From: Vanessa cardui
Taxonomy: Eukaryota > Arthropoda > Insecta > Lepidoptera > Nymphalidae
Assembly: GCF_905220365.1 (NCBI RefSeq)
Contig: NC_061128.1
Location: forward strand, 3,658,001 to 3,722,000
Direction of reading: 5' to 3'
DNA length: 64,000 bases
Of this stretch, positions 13,436 through 24,877 are shown piece by piece. The notes beneath the pieces are model-generated. The model saw nothing but the letters and a program-made list of their open reading frames with translations, had not been told where the DNA came from and did no database searches. Position numbers and translations under genes: made by a program. Each line of letters opens with the position of its first letter. The stretch's first letter is position 1.

Positions 13436-13640
13436 TTTATGACTTATGTTGGCGGATGACCATATGGGGTACCTGATGGTAAGTGGTCACCACCACCCAT
13501 AGATATTTTGCGCTGTAAGAAATATTAACCATTCCTTATATCGCCAATGCGCCACCAACCTTTGGAACTAAGATAGCCCTTGATATCCCTTGTCCACTAG
13601 CTGCATCGATGAGTGAGTGATACCCAGACGTTCTTCCACA
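13436..13640 (-). mobile_element. Family C retroposon, 5'-truncated
   Basis: The tail part (TGGCGGATGACCATATGGG, CTGATGGTAAGTGGTCACC) is well preserved and the following CCACCAACC block matches other copies, but the element stops before the GTGGGTGGTACC part. This fits a 5'-truncated minus-strand insertion. Confidence 0.7.
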
Positions 13641-16527
13641 TATCCCTAAGACCTTAGAAATTAGGTGATTTTTTTGCACATCTAGTTGAGAACTATATGT
13701 CTTTGAAACTAGATAATTATCAACTTTCAAATAGCACAGAGCTGTATCGGGTAGTACAAGTATTAAAATATGTTAAATTTGATAGGAACCATCTTGAATG
13801 TAAATCATAATTGTTTAGAAACTACTATTCTTGTTTGGTAACGACCTCTATTTATTATATGACATCATTAGATTGGGCCTTAATGGATACTCTTGGGTGA
13901 ATTCTCTGAGGCCCACAAACACAACACCACTATAAATTAATCTTAAATCTAAGTGATGGTGATTTTATTATCAAAATTCCTGTTAGCAGCGAGTTTCAGA
14001 TTATGTCATCATTATACCCAGTAGTAGCAATTTATTCAAGGTACAGTTTTGTGGCTGGGGGTTTATGGTTAAGTCCTCTCCTTTTCTCGTGTAAAGTTAT
14101 GTATATAACCTTAAATCTTTGTCAGTTAAGTGAATACCAATGGACGAAGAATTATTTATATTCGACGTGTAGTTTTTATGATTAGCTTTTTTCAATCGTA
14201 CCAACTTTCCAACGTTATAGTAAACTAGTTTTTTCGCGCGGTTATAGCGTTACATATTAGTTCAAGTGTGTGAAACTGGCCTGTACAATTATATGCCTAC
14301 TTAATATCTTATCTTAATATCAAATTTTGATAAGGTGGAAGCTATGTTACTAGCAAGCTACGGCTTTTATATCGCCTTTTAATTAAGTCTTGTAATGTTT
14401 ATTATTTTTCTTTTCTTCGCAATCATATGATTTGTCAACATTGCTATGAGCTTGTTTATATTTGGCAATTATTGAGTATAATCAAATTATTACCACATAT
14501 GCCTATTTTTCTAGCGATTGAACGCCACTTACAGTAGGAATGTCGTTTGTTTTGAAAAGCAACGATGAGGTTAAGGTTACACCTTATGCGGGTTCACCAT
14601 TCGCGACGATATCTCAAATACAAGTGAAATAGCGTAAGCGCGTATTTGAGTGGTTTTTGCGCCCTGTTTGCGCTTGTTTACGCGTTACACTCAAATCTAT
14701 TGTGATCACAATTACACAACAATAACAGTAGCGATCTTTATATATTTAGCATTAGAATTAAACATAAGTAAAGCTGCAACGATTCCAAATGTAACGGACT
14801 TTAACATACAATCAAATATCGGCGTCATGTTTCACGCAAATGTCTAGAACTCACTTTAAGATAGATGATATAATTTTATAAATCTAGAAGAGATGATGTG
14901 AAATACAACAACTTATAAAACCAGACTTATAGCAGATTAAAAATGAAATACTTATAAATATTTTATTACTTATGAATTGTATTATTTATTCTCCCAATAT
15001 TCATTTGTATTTTTTTTTTCAAATTAACAAGCATTTATTCAGAATAAGCCTCAGCGACAATGGAGTGTGGATTAAATATTTTTCATGCTCCACACTCGGT
15101 TCTCGGCTGAACAAAAGCGTGACGTCATCTGTTGAGTTATACGGGGATGTTTTAACGCCGAAGGGTGTTAGGTATATAAACCTGAGTTTAGAACTGGATA
15201 TAGGTATTAAAACCTCTTTGTTTTAATACTGTATGATAAACGTTATTTATTGTCTTTTATTATATTCTAGCCTTTTTAATGTTTTAATACAATGTCCTCC
15301 CTTTTGCTCTTCCAGTGAAAAAAGAGAAAACAATACGTTTATTTCCGTCGAGGTTCTAATTTTTAAACATATCAGACAAGCGACTATGATTAAGTTTGTC
15401 TATAGATTTATATTGTCATGTTTTTTTCTAATCATTTAGGTCAACAAATAAATATTAGCGTCGAAAACATAGAAGTAATAAGGCATTGATCGAATTTAAG
15501 TCCGAAATGTTGCATCTTCGATCTCGTCTTCAGTTAAAATTATAGAACGATGAATACGTTTATATCGAAATTATTTGTCATGGTACTCACGTAGGCAATC
15601 CGTACTACTTCAATTATGTATCTGGGGATTGTAGGTTTATTCCAAATTACAGTTCAGGTTTGCCTGACTCGAATATCTGATACTAAGTTACGAAACTTTT
15701 ATACTCACTATTACTTTGACGCTGTCAAACATTAACTTAACAATTTGAAAATTAGTCTATCGGACCGTTTCGAGTTTTACATTGTTCACAAATTAATACT
15801 TTCACATAGTTCTTTAAATAGTTCGTGACTACGGTAAATGGAACTATATCGCAACTTTAAATAAAAAGGAATATTTGTGGTTAAAACGCAGACTGAAGTT
15901 TGAAATGAAAAAAGATATTTACACGAAGTAAAGTTTTACAGAAAATTACGTAAAATATGAAAATGTTGAAAAGCGCATTAGGAGTGAAAATTAGTGTTAA
16001 TTTTCATATTATTTGAGTGTGATAAAAAACAATTGAATATCTGGGAAATAAAAATTTAATTCGCCTCAAAACGTTGACTTCTTTATTATTAAATTAACCG
16101 TTGATGAGTTTTAGAAATCAATCCATGTAACTTTGTCTCTTCAGAGTAATACTCAGGTATTTTATTTAGTAGATTATATGAATTTATTTTAAAGTTTATG
16201 CTTATGTACTATGAATAAGTTATACGTATGAGGTATCCTGTAACAAGTAACGAGAGCAGCGCAATAGAGTGTTGCCGAAGAAAACTCGCGCAGTTTACGT
16301 CGAAAGGCGAGAGCTCTCAGTCTTGTTTTAGTCTTGACAAAGCAATAGGATAATCTTTCGAATGTAATCGCCGTCAAAATCCGAATATTAATATACTTAT
16401 TATATAGCAAATGTGTAAAATTTACTAGCGGTTAAACACATCGAAACATATAATATAATTGAAGGTCTGTTTCTAATATTAAAATAGCCCTTGGTACATA
16501 TAACAAAATAACATTCTTTATATTTTT
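13641..16527. other. Non-coding stretch
   Basis: No known repeat was recognised. Frames of 60-84 codons (14003, 14650, 14972, 15233, 16189) are unrelated to anything I know and lie in AT-rich DNA. A TATATAAA word at 15174 has no initiator 30 bases downstream. A GC-richer patch at 14590-14690 has partly self-complementary CGTAAGCGCG / GCGCTTGTTTACGCG words. Confidence 0.45.
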
Positions 16528-16678
16528 TTCTGTCTGTCTGTCTGTTTGTTCCGGCTAGTCTCTGGAACGGCTGGACCGATTTTGACGGGATTTTCACTGG
16601 CCGATAACTAATATAATAAGGAGTACCTAATTTTTTTTGTTAAATTCAAACGCTTTCAAAGTCGCGGGCACAGCTAGT
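16528..16678 (-). mobile_element. LINE 3' end, family E
   Basis: Reading TCTGTCTGTCTGTTTGTTCC, GGAACGGCTGGACCGATTTT, TTTTCACTGGC and ending GTCGCGGGCACAGCTAGT, this is the reverse of a common lepidopteran LINE tail. A second, weaker copy is at 56712-56877. No coding part is present. Confidence 0.6.
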
Positions 16679-16683
16679 GAATA

Positions 16684-16725
16684 TATAAAAATACCGCCTC
16701 CAAAAGCACATTGATTTCAGTCATC
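16684..16725 (+). promoter_or_regulatory. Possible core promoter (TATA plus initiator)
   Basis: TATAAAA at 16684-16690 is followed by TTCAGTC with the initiator A at 16719, 35 bases from the first T of the TATA box. This matches the arthropod TCAGT initiator, although the spacing is a few bases longer than usual. It lies just outside the family E repeat and 48 bases before the ATG of the 63-codon frame at 16767. Whether it is used is inference. Confidence 0.25.
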
Positions 16726-16766
16726 GTAGCGACTGCGACCCTTCAGTCATGAGCTTAATTTGAATT

Positions 16767-16958
16767 ATGTCCGAACAGACGGCGGCTGCGGACATGTGTG
16801 TGCGTATAAAATTTACGTTTATTATCCCCACGGGCATGGATACTGGTATTACAGTTTTAAAGTATCGTTCGAATATTAAGTTTGATACGCGCATATTCGA
16901 TCGGTGTTATCAAGACGAGAAAAATTGTATTCATATACTTAAATGTACAATTGTATAA
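16767..16958 (+). CDS. Hypothetical 63-codon ORF, unrecognised
   Basis: An ATG-started frame of 63 codons with a locally GC-rich start (MSEQTAAADMC) and a TAA stop. I recognise no family. No signal peptide or membrane segment is evident; residues 15-22 are hydrophobic but interrupted. A TATA/initiator-like pair lies just upstream, and an intervening short upstream frame (ATG at 16750, stop at 16762) precedes it. It could be a small gene, a first exon or chance; a frame this long is not rare in 64 kb. Confidence 0.2.
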   Translation: MSEQTAAADMCVRIKFTFIIPTGMDTGITVLKYRSNIKFDTRIFDRCYQDEKNCIHILKCTIV

Positions 16959-17114
16959 GTAATGTGGAAGACATTCGCGCGTTCTTCTCTGGTGTTAATC
17001 ACCGAACTGGCGGTTGATTGTTAGATATCAATGGGCACTTGAATTTGCTGAATATTAATAGTTAAAAAAAATCTACAACTTTCTTCCTTCGTAAGTACTC
17101 AAGGTTTCGACAAA

Positions 17115-17395
17115 TGAATCAAATCAAAATAAACTTTATTCAAGTAGACTTTTACAAGCACTTTTGAATCGTCATTTTACAATTAAGTGAAGCTACCACC
17201 GGTTCGGAAAGTAGATTCTACAGAGAAGAACCGGCAAGAAACTCAGTAGTTACACTTTTTTAACATTTAAAATAAAAATTAATGTTAGTTAAATACAATT
17301 ATTTAAATTAATATATCCTGCTTGGAAGTCAACAGGTATTAACTCCACGCTTTTTTATCATCTATAAATGATGAATGCCTGTAGCAAATCGAATG
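17115..17395 (+). repeat. Family G interspersed repeat
   Basis: Contains AATAAACTTTATTCAAGTAG, CACCGGTTCGGAAAGTAGAT, GAAGAACCGGCAAGAAACTC and GGAAGTCAACAGGTATTAAC. A second copy is at 41376-41660, with minus-strand and fragmentary copies at 47152-47240, 30189-30215 and 8112-8165. I know this sequence as a frequent lepidopteran repeat but cannot place its class. The opening AATAAA on this strand could be a polyadenylation-type word. No coding frame runs through it. Confidence 0.6.
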
Positions 17396-17423
17396 TAGCA
17401 GAGCTATCTTTGCTGATGTCACG

Positions 17424-17576
17424 ATGTCCACATCGTTCCACGACATGTCTTCCTGGAGAAAAGATCTAGAACTTAGACATTTAAAAAAAGAAGCACGTGG
17501 CAGATGGATTGACATCCCAAAGCGAGAAACCGAAGGAATCAGAGGGCACGGGACCGGTCAGAGTAGCGCCAATTAG
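17424..17576 (+). CDS. Candidate short ORF or gene fragment, 50 codons
   Basis: An ATG-started frame of 50 codons ending in TAG, and open upstream to about 17382. The protein is charged and hydrophilic, with motifs MSSWRKDLELRHLKKEARG and RWIDIPKRETEG. GC content is clearly above that of the flanks. An acceptor-like TGTAGCAG lies upstream at 17394-17401. Family G sequence ends just before it and the other family G copy (41376-41660) lacks it, so it is not simply part of that repeat. It could be the last exon of a gene, a captured gene fragment or a repeat-encoded peptide. I do not recognise the protein. Confidence 0.3.
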   Translation: MSTSFHDMSSWRKDLELRHLKKEARGRWIDIPKRETEGIRGHGTGQSSAN

Positions 17577-18412
17577 GAGAACCTTATTACCTTTACAGAT
17601 TAATACGAAAAAATGTTTTTAAATTTTATTTGAAACAGTAGAGATCATTATTAATTTTGACAGTAAATTAAATGTTATAGATATGGTTACATTATTAATT
17701 ATCACGAAGGTAATCAATCTATGAAAGTTATAAATATTTATTTAATGTGATCATTTTTTATTTTTAAATATTTAAACCGTACATAAATGTATTATGATAT
17801 TCAATAATTTACTAATGAATATTAAAATTAAAATATTGTTTGTTTTTGTTTTTAATTGAGATATTTTATATTATTGTAAGTGTATAAAGTATCGGCGATT
17901 ATTCTAATACGAAAAGCATATTCCAAGCTTAATTCTTTCACGAGACATTCGTTCTACGAATGATTATTATAAATATGTAGATATAAAAGTCAAGAGATCC
18001 GCGGTTCGTGTCGCTTGCATCCGGACCCCGACAAGGGGAATCTCAACAGGGGGTTGGGAGAAATGTTTTAGCATTTCTCTTTATAAACGGAGAATATATT
18101 TCCAACATTGGATGGATGGATGTACATAGCACTCAGGGACGGAAAAAGTTATTGGAAACAATATAAAATAGCACCAAATCGAATAGACTTAATAGAATAT
18201 ATAAATCGAATCAAAACATGCTTTTGATTCTATTGTATACTTCTGATTGACATTTAAAAAATATAGGGTTTACAATCCGTTCGGAATGTATACAATGCAT
18301 CATTTCTATGCATTTATATGTTCTTTATTGTTTTGTGCAAGTTCTATACTTTTCTTTATAACTAGTATTAGAAATGGTATGATTTTTCAAGCTATATTAG
18401 TGTTTCGTTTTG
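17577..18412. other. Non-coding stretch
   Basis: AT-rich. GATGGATGGATG occurs near 18110. A GC-richer patch at 18000-18060 (GGACCCCGACAAGGGGAAT, GGGGGTTGGG) has no assignment. Confidence 0.4.
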
Positions 18413-18648
18413 TGATATAGGCGGACTGGCAAAATAGACTACCTGATGGTAAGCGGTCACCAACGCACATAGACTGCTAGAAATATTTAACATTCCTTAC
18501 ATGTCAATTCGTTACCAATATCAGCACACTAGCAGTCACCCTTCAAACTGGAATATTACAATACTAAGCAATACTGCTTGGTAGGACATTATATCATGAG
18601 TGGGTGGTACCTCCTCCAAAGGGATTGCACAAAACCCTACCACCAAGT
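18413..18648 (-). mobile_element. Family C retroposon, nearly full length
   Basis: Runs from ATAGGCGGACTGG through CTGATGGTAAGCGGTCACC to GAGTGGGTGGTACCTCCTCC and CCCTACCACCAAG. In its own orientation it starts CTTGGTGGTAGGG and ends at the ACCATCAGGTAG tail; the poly(A) is lost. Internal indels show age. Confidence 0.75.
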
Positions 18649-20655
18649 GAAGTAGTTGTGTAATCCTTACAACTCGAGGACTTACTTCAAGGAAATCAAA
18701 AAAAAATGGATCACCTAATTTTTAGGTTATCCTATATATACACAGTATTCATTTTTTATAGCACTATTTATAGTGGTTTCTTATGAAATTAATATATTGT
18801 CTTACTGATGCCTAATAATCAATGATTGAACGAACGTATTATTAAGTAGGAATATATTAAGTCATAAAATAGCAACCGTTGATAAACTCACTTATCATAT
18901 ATGCATTTACTAATAGTAATCAAGAAATTCTTCAAGACATTTCGAATATGTTTTTTTTTAATTCAACAAAACTGGTTCCGAGATGATGTATGTTCGTTTG
19001 CGAAATGCTTAAACATAATTATCGTCTTATTATGTAGGTAATAAAGCATGTTATAGCTTGTTGAGATTTTTATTCGCTTTTTGTGACAACTTCCAAGTAA
19101 TAACATATGATTTAATGTATATTTTTTGCCAGGGATCGTAACGAGTGTTTTATCTCATATATTTTAATTTTTAAATCAATTTTGGCGTGCACTAATTTGG
19201 ACCGAAACTTATTAATGTTTATTCAATTGTGTAGAAAGAAACGAAGAATTTTAATACTTTCATGCACTTAGTTTTAAAATTTACCGACTTCATAAGCAAA
19301 GTTCTACTGATACAGGAACATTGAGATAAGTTAAAAAGTACATATTGTGATTTTGTGTATCTTTTCACTGTCACTTATCATTAAAAAAAACATTCGATAC
19401 GTATCTACTTACCTTAGATTGTAAGCTGGAGAATGGTCAACATTCTAAACATGTAAAAAAACTTATTACTACAAATTTTGAAACGATTGATCATAGTCAT
19501 GTTACAGTTACTTCTATGTGTGCATATGTGGGTGACTTTTTTTAACAGACTACATTGACGTAATGTATTACTAAATTATTTATTAAAATATTTATAGTAT
19601 GAAACAGCCCTAATCGAGTAACTAAGTATATAGAAACTGGATTCTTATAAAAGTAGCAAAGTCAACGCCTTAGGGGGCCGGATAATCCGTGTCTATCCGG
19701 ACGCACCCGGCTATCCGGCTCAGGCCGGCTGATTAATCACATATCAGCTAACACGCCTCAGCTTTCACATTAAGCCAAGGATTTGATGATGTGTATCCAA
19801 CACATCTTCGAGTCCTTAGTAAATATAACTTAATTGAAAATTGATCTCGGCGGATCTACGGCAGTTACCTTTTCTAAAAAAGAATCGTTTTAGCAAAAGC
19901 TATACATCAGAGTTTTGAACGTAAGTTTACTAAATGAAACTGTAACTAGCATCTTAATGTATGTATTTCTTTACACATATTTTTCAATATTTCTTGCTCT
20001 TTGTCGTCTAATTGACATTAATTGGTGTTTCCTATTATTATTTTATTTTTATCTTCCTAACGTTTTTGGGATTACTACAAGTATTAAAAAGAAAACAATC
20101 TTTGGGATTGTTTTCTTGTTTACGAACCCAAATTGAAAACTCATGTATGGGACTCGGAATATTAGAAATAAATAGATATTTCAAATAAATTAATTAATAT
20201 TCCTTTTTTCCCACTACAAAAAGTAATAAAACTTGTGTTACAAATGAGTTTGACAATACTCTAATGAATCGGCATAGAAGTTAGTTACATTTTCGTATTG
20301 TTAAATAATAACCTAGCTATTTCTAAATACATAGTCGATCTGTTTGAGTTTTTAAAAATTTGAATTATTAATATTTCCTAGTAAAACCGAGGACACTAAT
20401 GGATGGTCATTAGTGTTTAAATCGTCAACGTTAATATGATTTATTTAGCAGAAAATTTAATTAAACAAAACCAATAGATACATATTTAAGCGTTCGAATG
20501 TAAATATGCAAATAAAATATAAAGGAATTATATTATTTTCTGTTAAAATGTCGTTTATATTAATTTATTCGTAATTTATTTCACATAAATACTTTGTGCG
20601 ACAAAAAAAAAAAATTTTTTTTTTCAAGAGGAAATGCGACCCTAACTTCGTAATG
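18649..20655. other. Non-coding stretch with a GC-rich island
   Basis: Mostly AT-rich. Bases 19672-19740 are sharply GC-rich with repeated CCGG and ATCCGG words and partly inverted halves. An A12/T10 run at 20603-20624 could form a perfect hairpin or mark a junction of two retroposon tails. The 73-codon frame at 19915 is hydrophobic, AT-rich and unconvincing. Confidence 0.45.
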
Positions 20656-20826
20656 AGGTTTGGAGTTTATCTCACTGCGCTGCCACTGTGAGGGTTGGTG
20701 GATAAAGTAACTGAATTTCATCCGAAACATGCATTGCCTCACAATGTTTTACCACCGAACATTGAATGATGATTGTTCGTGACAAGTCTGTTATGGACTG
20801 TAACGGAAGCATCTCGACCCTCAAGC
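20656..20826 (-). repeat. Family A SINE, very degenerate
   Basis: Blocks GGGTTGGTGGATAAAG, AACATGCATTGCCTCACAAT, GTTTTACCACCGAAC and GCATCTCGACCCTC line up in order with the minus-strand family A SINE, the last being the remains of the tRNA-like head. Similarity is low. Confidence 0.4.
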
Positions 20827-21038
20827 TAAATAAATGATTGAAATGAACGTATATTTTTAAATAATTTTATCATAATAATTTGACCAGCTCTAATACAGCG
20901 CCATTTAAAGAGGTAAGTAAGGTACCCCATTAGATACGTTTATTGAAAGACGTTCTTATTAGCTTGTAAAGATATAAGTAAATATACATCTACAAAATTT
21001 TGTTACATTGAATTCTCATAAGAGTTTGTCATGACTGT

Positions 21039-21354
21039 TGAGTCGAGTCGAGATGGCCCAGTTGTTAGAACGCGTACATTTCAACCGATGATTGGGTTCA
21101 AACCCAGGCAAGTACCACAGAACATTCATGTGCTTAATTTTTGTTTATAATTATCTCGTGCTCGTCGGTGAAGAAAAACATCGTGAGGAAACCAGCATCT
21201 GTCTAATTTCATAGAAATTCTGCCACATGTATATTCCACCAACCCGATTGGAACAGCGTGGTGAAATATGTTCCAAACCTTCTCCTCAAGGGTTGAGGAA
21301 GCTTTAACCCAGCAGTGGGAAACTTACAGGCTATTGCTGCCGTTGTTTTTGTTA
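21039..21354 (+). mobile_element. tRNA-derived SINE, family A, full length
   Basis: The head GAGATGGCCCAGTTGTTAGA (A box) is followed by GGGTTCAAACCCAGG (B box near 21094), the conserved GTGAAGAAAAACATCGTGAG body, AACAGCGTGGTGAAATATG, CAGCAGTGGGAAACTTACAG and a tail rich in GTTGTTTTTG. The intact A and B boxes suggest an RNA polymerase III promoter. It is about 316 bp and the most complete plus-strand copy with a consensus B box. Confidence 0.85.
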
Positions 21355-21545
21355 TTGATTAAAAAAGCTTAGTTTCTTTTGCGTGGTCAAATCTATGCTG
21401 CATTGGCCGAACCTAATAAGGCGGTCTGAGCCGATCGGTTCCAGAAAGCGAAGAAACAGGTGCTTTGCCTCGCCTTAAGAGACGCATATGTCCAGCGTAT
21501 TGCAATTGACAGATGGTGGTTCGATTTTTCTCTACGTAACATTTT

Positions 21546-21827
21546 TTTTTATGGTATAGGTTGGCGGACGAGCATATGGGCCATCTGATGGTAAGTGGTC
21601 ACCATCACCCATAGACAATGACACTGTAAGAAATATTAACTATTCTATACATCGTCAATGTGCCACCAACCTTGGGAACTAAGATGTTAGGTCCTTTGTG
21701 CCTGTAGTTACACTGGCTCACTCACCCTTCAAACCGGAACACAACAATACTGAGCACTGTTATTTGGCGGAAGAATAACTGATGAGTGGGTGGTACCTAC
21801 CCATACGGGCTAGCACAAAGCCCTACC
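21546..21827 (-). mobile_element. Family C retroposon with target duplication
   Basis: A near full-length minus-strand copy: T-run (poly(A) in its own sense), ATGGTATAGGTTGGCGGACG, CTGATGGTAAGTGGTCACC, AAACCGGAACACAACAATAC and GTGGGTGGTACCTACCC, ending CCCTACC. AACATTTT occurs on both sides (21538-21545 and 21828-21835), consistent with an 8-bp target-site duplication that partly merges with the T-run. It is non-coding; the tail matches the tail of the LINE at 37360-38387. Confidence 0.85.
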
Positions 21828-22352
21828 AACATTTTATTTTCTATCAAATTTATCATCAGGAGTGAATAAAGTTTGTTTACATAACATTTCAAAATAATAT
21901 TATAAAGACCGTCATTAAAGTAAAGATAGGAATTTTTATTCTGCTTCTGGACCATAAAATAAATTGTTACATTTTTGTGATTTTATACATACTAGCATTA
22001 TATGGCGATATTTTATCGAAATTTATAGTCAGTAATCTGCATATTTTAACAATAAAACAATTTGTTTAATTTATTTTTCAACGTTTAAGCTATCGCCGAA
22101 ACTACTCACTATAAATTACCTTAAATGTATTCAGATAGCACAAAATAAAACAGGCTAAGAGGCAAAGTTTAGTCAATGGCGCTGAATAAGGAAAGAGAAG
22201 TAAATTTAAACCACGTTTAGATTGCGCTCGTTGAGAAATACTGGATTCCGGGAGATTTTATGAAGATGTTCGAGTTTTTGCATAGTCAGGGTGAGGTATA
22301 AATTACAATATCTACAGGCACAAAAGGATGTTATTAAAGATCATAAGATATC

Positions 22353-22418
22353 AGAGCCGATATGGCATAGTGGTTAGAACACGTGGATCTTAAACAGAGT
22401 TTGCAGGTTCATACCAAA
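22353..22418 (+). repeat. Family A SINE head fragment
   Basis: GAGCCGATATGGCATAGTGG and TTAGAACACGTGGATCTTAA match the tRNA-like head, and GCAGGTTCATACC is a decayed B box. The body is missing, so it is a 3'-truncated remnant. Confidence 0.55.
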
Positions 22419-22498
22419 AAACTAACATCCAATTTGATCATTCTTCAAACTTCTTTTGCAAAAACTTCAACTTTGGTCACGTGCAATGTGTATTTTGA

Positions 22499-22740
22499 CG
22501 ACCTCCGTGGTCGAGTGGTGTGTACACCAGTTTTCATGGGTTCGCCACTCCGAGGTCCCGGGTTCGATTCTAGGCCGTGTCAATGTAGCTTATGATGTTG
22601 TCTTGGGTCTGGGTGTTTGTGGTACCGTCGTTACTTTTGATTTTCCATAACACAAGTGCTTTAGCTACTTACATTGGGATCAGAGTAACGTATGTGCTGT
22701 TGTCTCTTATTGTCTCATTTATTTATTTATGTTTATTTAT
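22499..22740 (+). mobile_element. tRNA-derived SINE, family B
   Basis: A tRNA-like head carries an A box (TGGTCGAGTGGTG, from 22508) and a consensus B box (GGGTTCGATTC, 22560-22570). The body follows with GTCTTGGGTCTGGGTGTTTG, GATTTTCCATAACACAAGTG and ACTTACATTGGGATCAGAGT, then an ATTT-repeat tail to about 22740. It is the best-preserved uninterrupted family B copy. The two frames that overlap it are by-products of the head. Confidence 0.85.
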
Positions 22741-22845
22741 CATCACTAAACAATACAAATACATATAATTTAAAACCACATCCGCGAATAAAATTGTTAG
22801 GAGATGTAACAAATACAACGTGTATTGTTACTTTATTTTTAACTT

Positions 22846-22942
22846 TTGATCTCCCGCGGTTTTGATTGCCTTTTAGGGGTTGTTCGTCAGTGTTAGGTGT
22901 AGAGTTACTTTCCTATTTATAATATTAGTATAGAAATCTGTA
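22846..22942 (+). repeat. Family D LINE tail, short
   Basis: Degenerate CCCGCGGTTTTGATTGCC, then GTGTTAGG and AGAGTTACTTTCC and the diagnostic ATAATATTAGTATAG tail at about 22919-22935. It lacks the central GGTCGTGAAAG part. Confidence 0.5.
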
Positions 22943-23795
22943 AGTTTCCTTCCTGTAACATGTTTTTTTCTAAGAACGATCCGTGTTGCTTGCTATTTTA
23001 CCGGTTTCAGTAAGTCCATCTTTACTGCGCGGTCCATTACCTTACTAGAGTCAGGTTAGGTTGGGATAATTGATTACCTTTTAAGCTATAATTGCAAATG
23101 TTATATTAACGGAACGGAACGTTATAAAAAAACCATGGAATGGAATGATGTTTACATCAACTACAGATGGCTACAACTAGCTGATCTGACTGTAATCTAT
23201 ACATATGATAGAACTGACCCTGGGTGGTTTGTTCGTGTAATATTATTATCAGTTATTCTCTCCGTGCCCGCATCGCGAGGAAATCATCAGATGTATTTTA
23301 ATGAAATCCGGTATCATGATGCACCTTATAATAATAGTTCCTACATCGCAGTAATAAAGATATTTCCAAAGGATAGCTAGCAATCTAATGATGAACTTAC
23401 TTCCTACATTAAGATCTTTAATAATCTATGAAACTAAGGACATCAAATTTACATTATTAATTATGGTAAATACGTATACGTGTTTACAACACTAGCATTT
23501 TGGAGATACGGATATTGAGAAAATCAATAAAATAAGAAAAGATCAGAGATTCGAGTCGCTCCGGTGTTTCCTCTGATACTGTAATATTATATTTTAATAA
23601 GATTCTTGGAGTACTACTACCGCATTTCAGGTCAGGGTTGGGGAGCGCAGGTTTGGATAAAAAGTGTCTATGCCTATGTGTTATTCCAGATTATAATCTA
23701 TTTTTGTGACAAAATTCTTCAAAATCCATCCATGTAAATTGTCGCATTTATAAAATTAGTAAGACTATAAATAAAAAGTAAAATAAATAATATTA
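22943..23795. other. Non-coding stretch with a weak 81-codon frame
   Basis: Bases 23135-23380 hold an ATG-started frame of 81 codons with a central hydrophobic run (VRVILLSVILSVP). I recognise no family, and the DNA is only slightly richer in GC than the flanks. Bases 23700-23770 resemble a decayed LINE tail (ATTTATAAAATTAGTA). Confidence 0.35.
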
Positions 23796-23946
23796 AAGGC
23801 GTGGGTCCTGCGACTTAATTCTTTCCGATTGTATTAGATTAACCGCCACATCGGATTATGAGAGTAAAAGAATAAAAAAGCACCTATTAATGGGCACACA
23901 CTTTTGCTTAATAAATATCCTGTGTAATTTGACGGCAAAGCCATTC
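23796..23946 (+). repeat. Family H interspersed repeat
   Basis: GTGGGTCCTGCGACTTAATT, CGCCACATCGGATTATGAGA and GGGCACACACTTTTGC align in order with a repeat I know from Lepidoptera (consensus containing GGTCCTGCGCCTGA and CATCGGATTATGAGAGTG). Related pieces are at 34285-34405 and 58748-58905. Class unknown, non-coding. Confidence 0.5.
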
Positions 23947-24002
23947 AAGGTGCCAAGTCCCATCTTTAATCTTTCTAGTTCTTCTAACTTGAAAATGGCA
24001 CT

Positions 24003-24118
24003 TTAACAATTATCAATTGCTATACACCGTCAATGCGTCTTTAGCCATTAAAATTGTATAATTTCTCGTGCGCCACGAAACCGGAACATAGCAATACAAA
24101 TTATTGATATATTAAACT
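24003..24118 (-). repeat. Possible family C remnant
   Basis: ACCGTCAATGCGTCTTTAGCC and GAAACCGGAACATAGCAATAC resemble the centre of family C, in the order found at 21640-21750. Both ends are missing. Confidence 0.35.
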
Positions 24119-24426
24119 TGCCATCGAATGTGGAATAGTTTAAATCGGTCAAGTCTATTTCAAGAAAATTTGCAACCTGATCAATATACATAAATACTAT
24201 ATGACCCTGCGGCTTTCCATGCGCGGAATTCTTAGAAGTACTTGTAGCACATAAACCATCACCACATATTCTATCACGTCGAGTGGTTTAAAAAACGGTA
24301 GGCTATATCCTTCTTCCTCTAACTAATAAATAAAGATTAAAGGGTGAGGAAGTGGCAGATAAAGTTTCGCATTTATAATATTAAAATAAATCCATTCATT
24401 CAATTGGTAATTATCTCAATCCTCTA

Positions 24427-24446
24427 AGTTCCGTTCCGTTCCGTTC
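24427..24446. repeat. Short (GTTCC)n microsatellite
   Basis: About four tandem GTTCC units. The reverse motif GGAAC occurs twice at 23111-23122. Confidence 0.7.
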
Positions 24447-24877
24447 ATTCGAACAACAAAAACACGTGGCGTCGCTCTGATTGATTTCGCTGTCAACTTG
24501 TCGAACGAACACTATAATCAATCACGTCGACTTGTTTATTTTCTGCTCAATTACTGAATACAAATTGTATTTTAGTAATAGATACAACATTGTTAATAAA
24601 TAATAACTATTAGTTGCACTGAGCTGTAACTCTTTTTTATATATTCTAGTGTAAAGCGCGTTTACACTCGACTTCTTGTTTCCCGCTCATAACAGTAATA
24701 AAACCTTCGATAATTGCAAAGCTATAGTTTAAGTATATTCCCAATCAAAGTGTCTTGTTTTCTATGTTTTCTATGTATGAGTGGTTTTAAGATATTTAAA
24801 TAAAATGAGGATACTAATTCAAGCTAACCAATTTCACTTGATCCCTCCACTCAACAGGTATTCTTCATCCAAATACC

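Noticed and set aside
15172..15210. Core promoter at TATATAAACC
   Set aside because: No initiator at the expected distance and no downstream frame with a good start.
22499..22575. A tRNA gene
   Set aside because: A and B boxes are present but the sequence cannot form a proper cloverleaf and is followed by a SINE body and ATTT tail; it is a family B SINE head.
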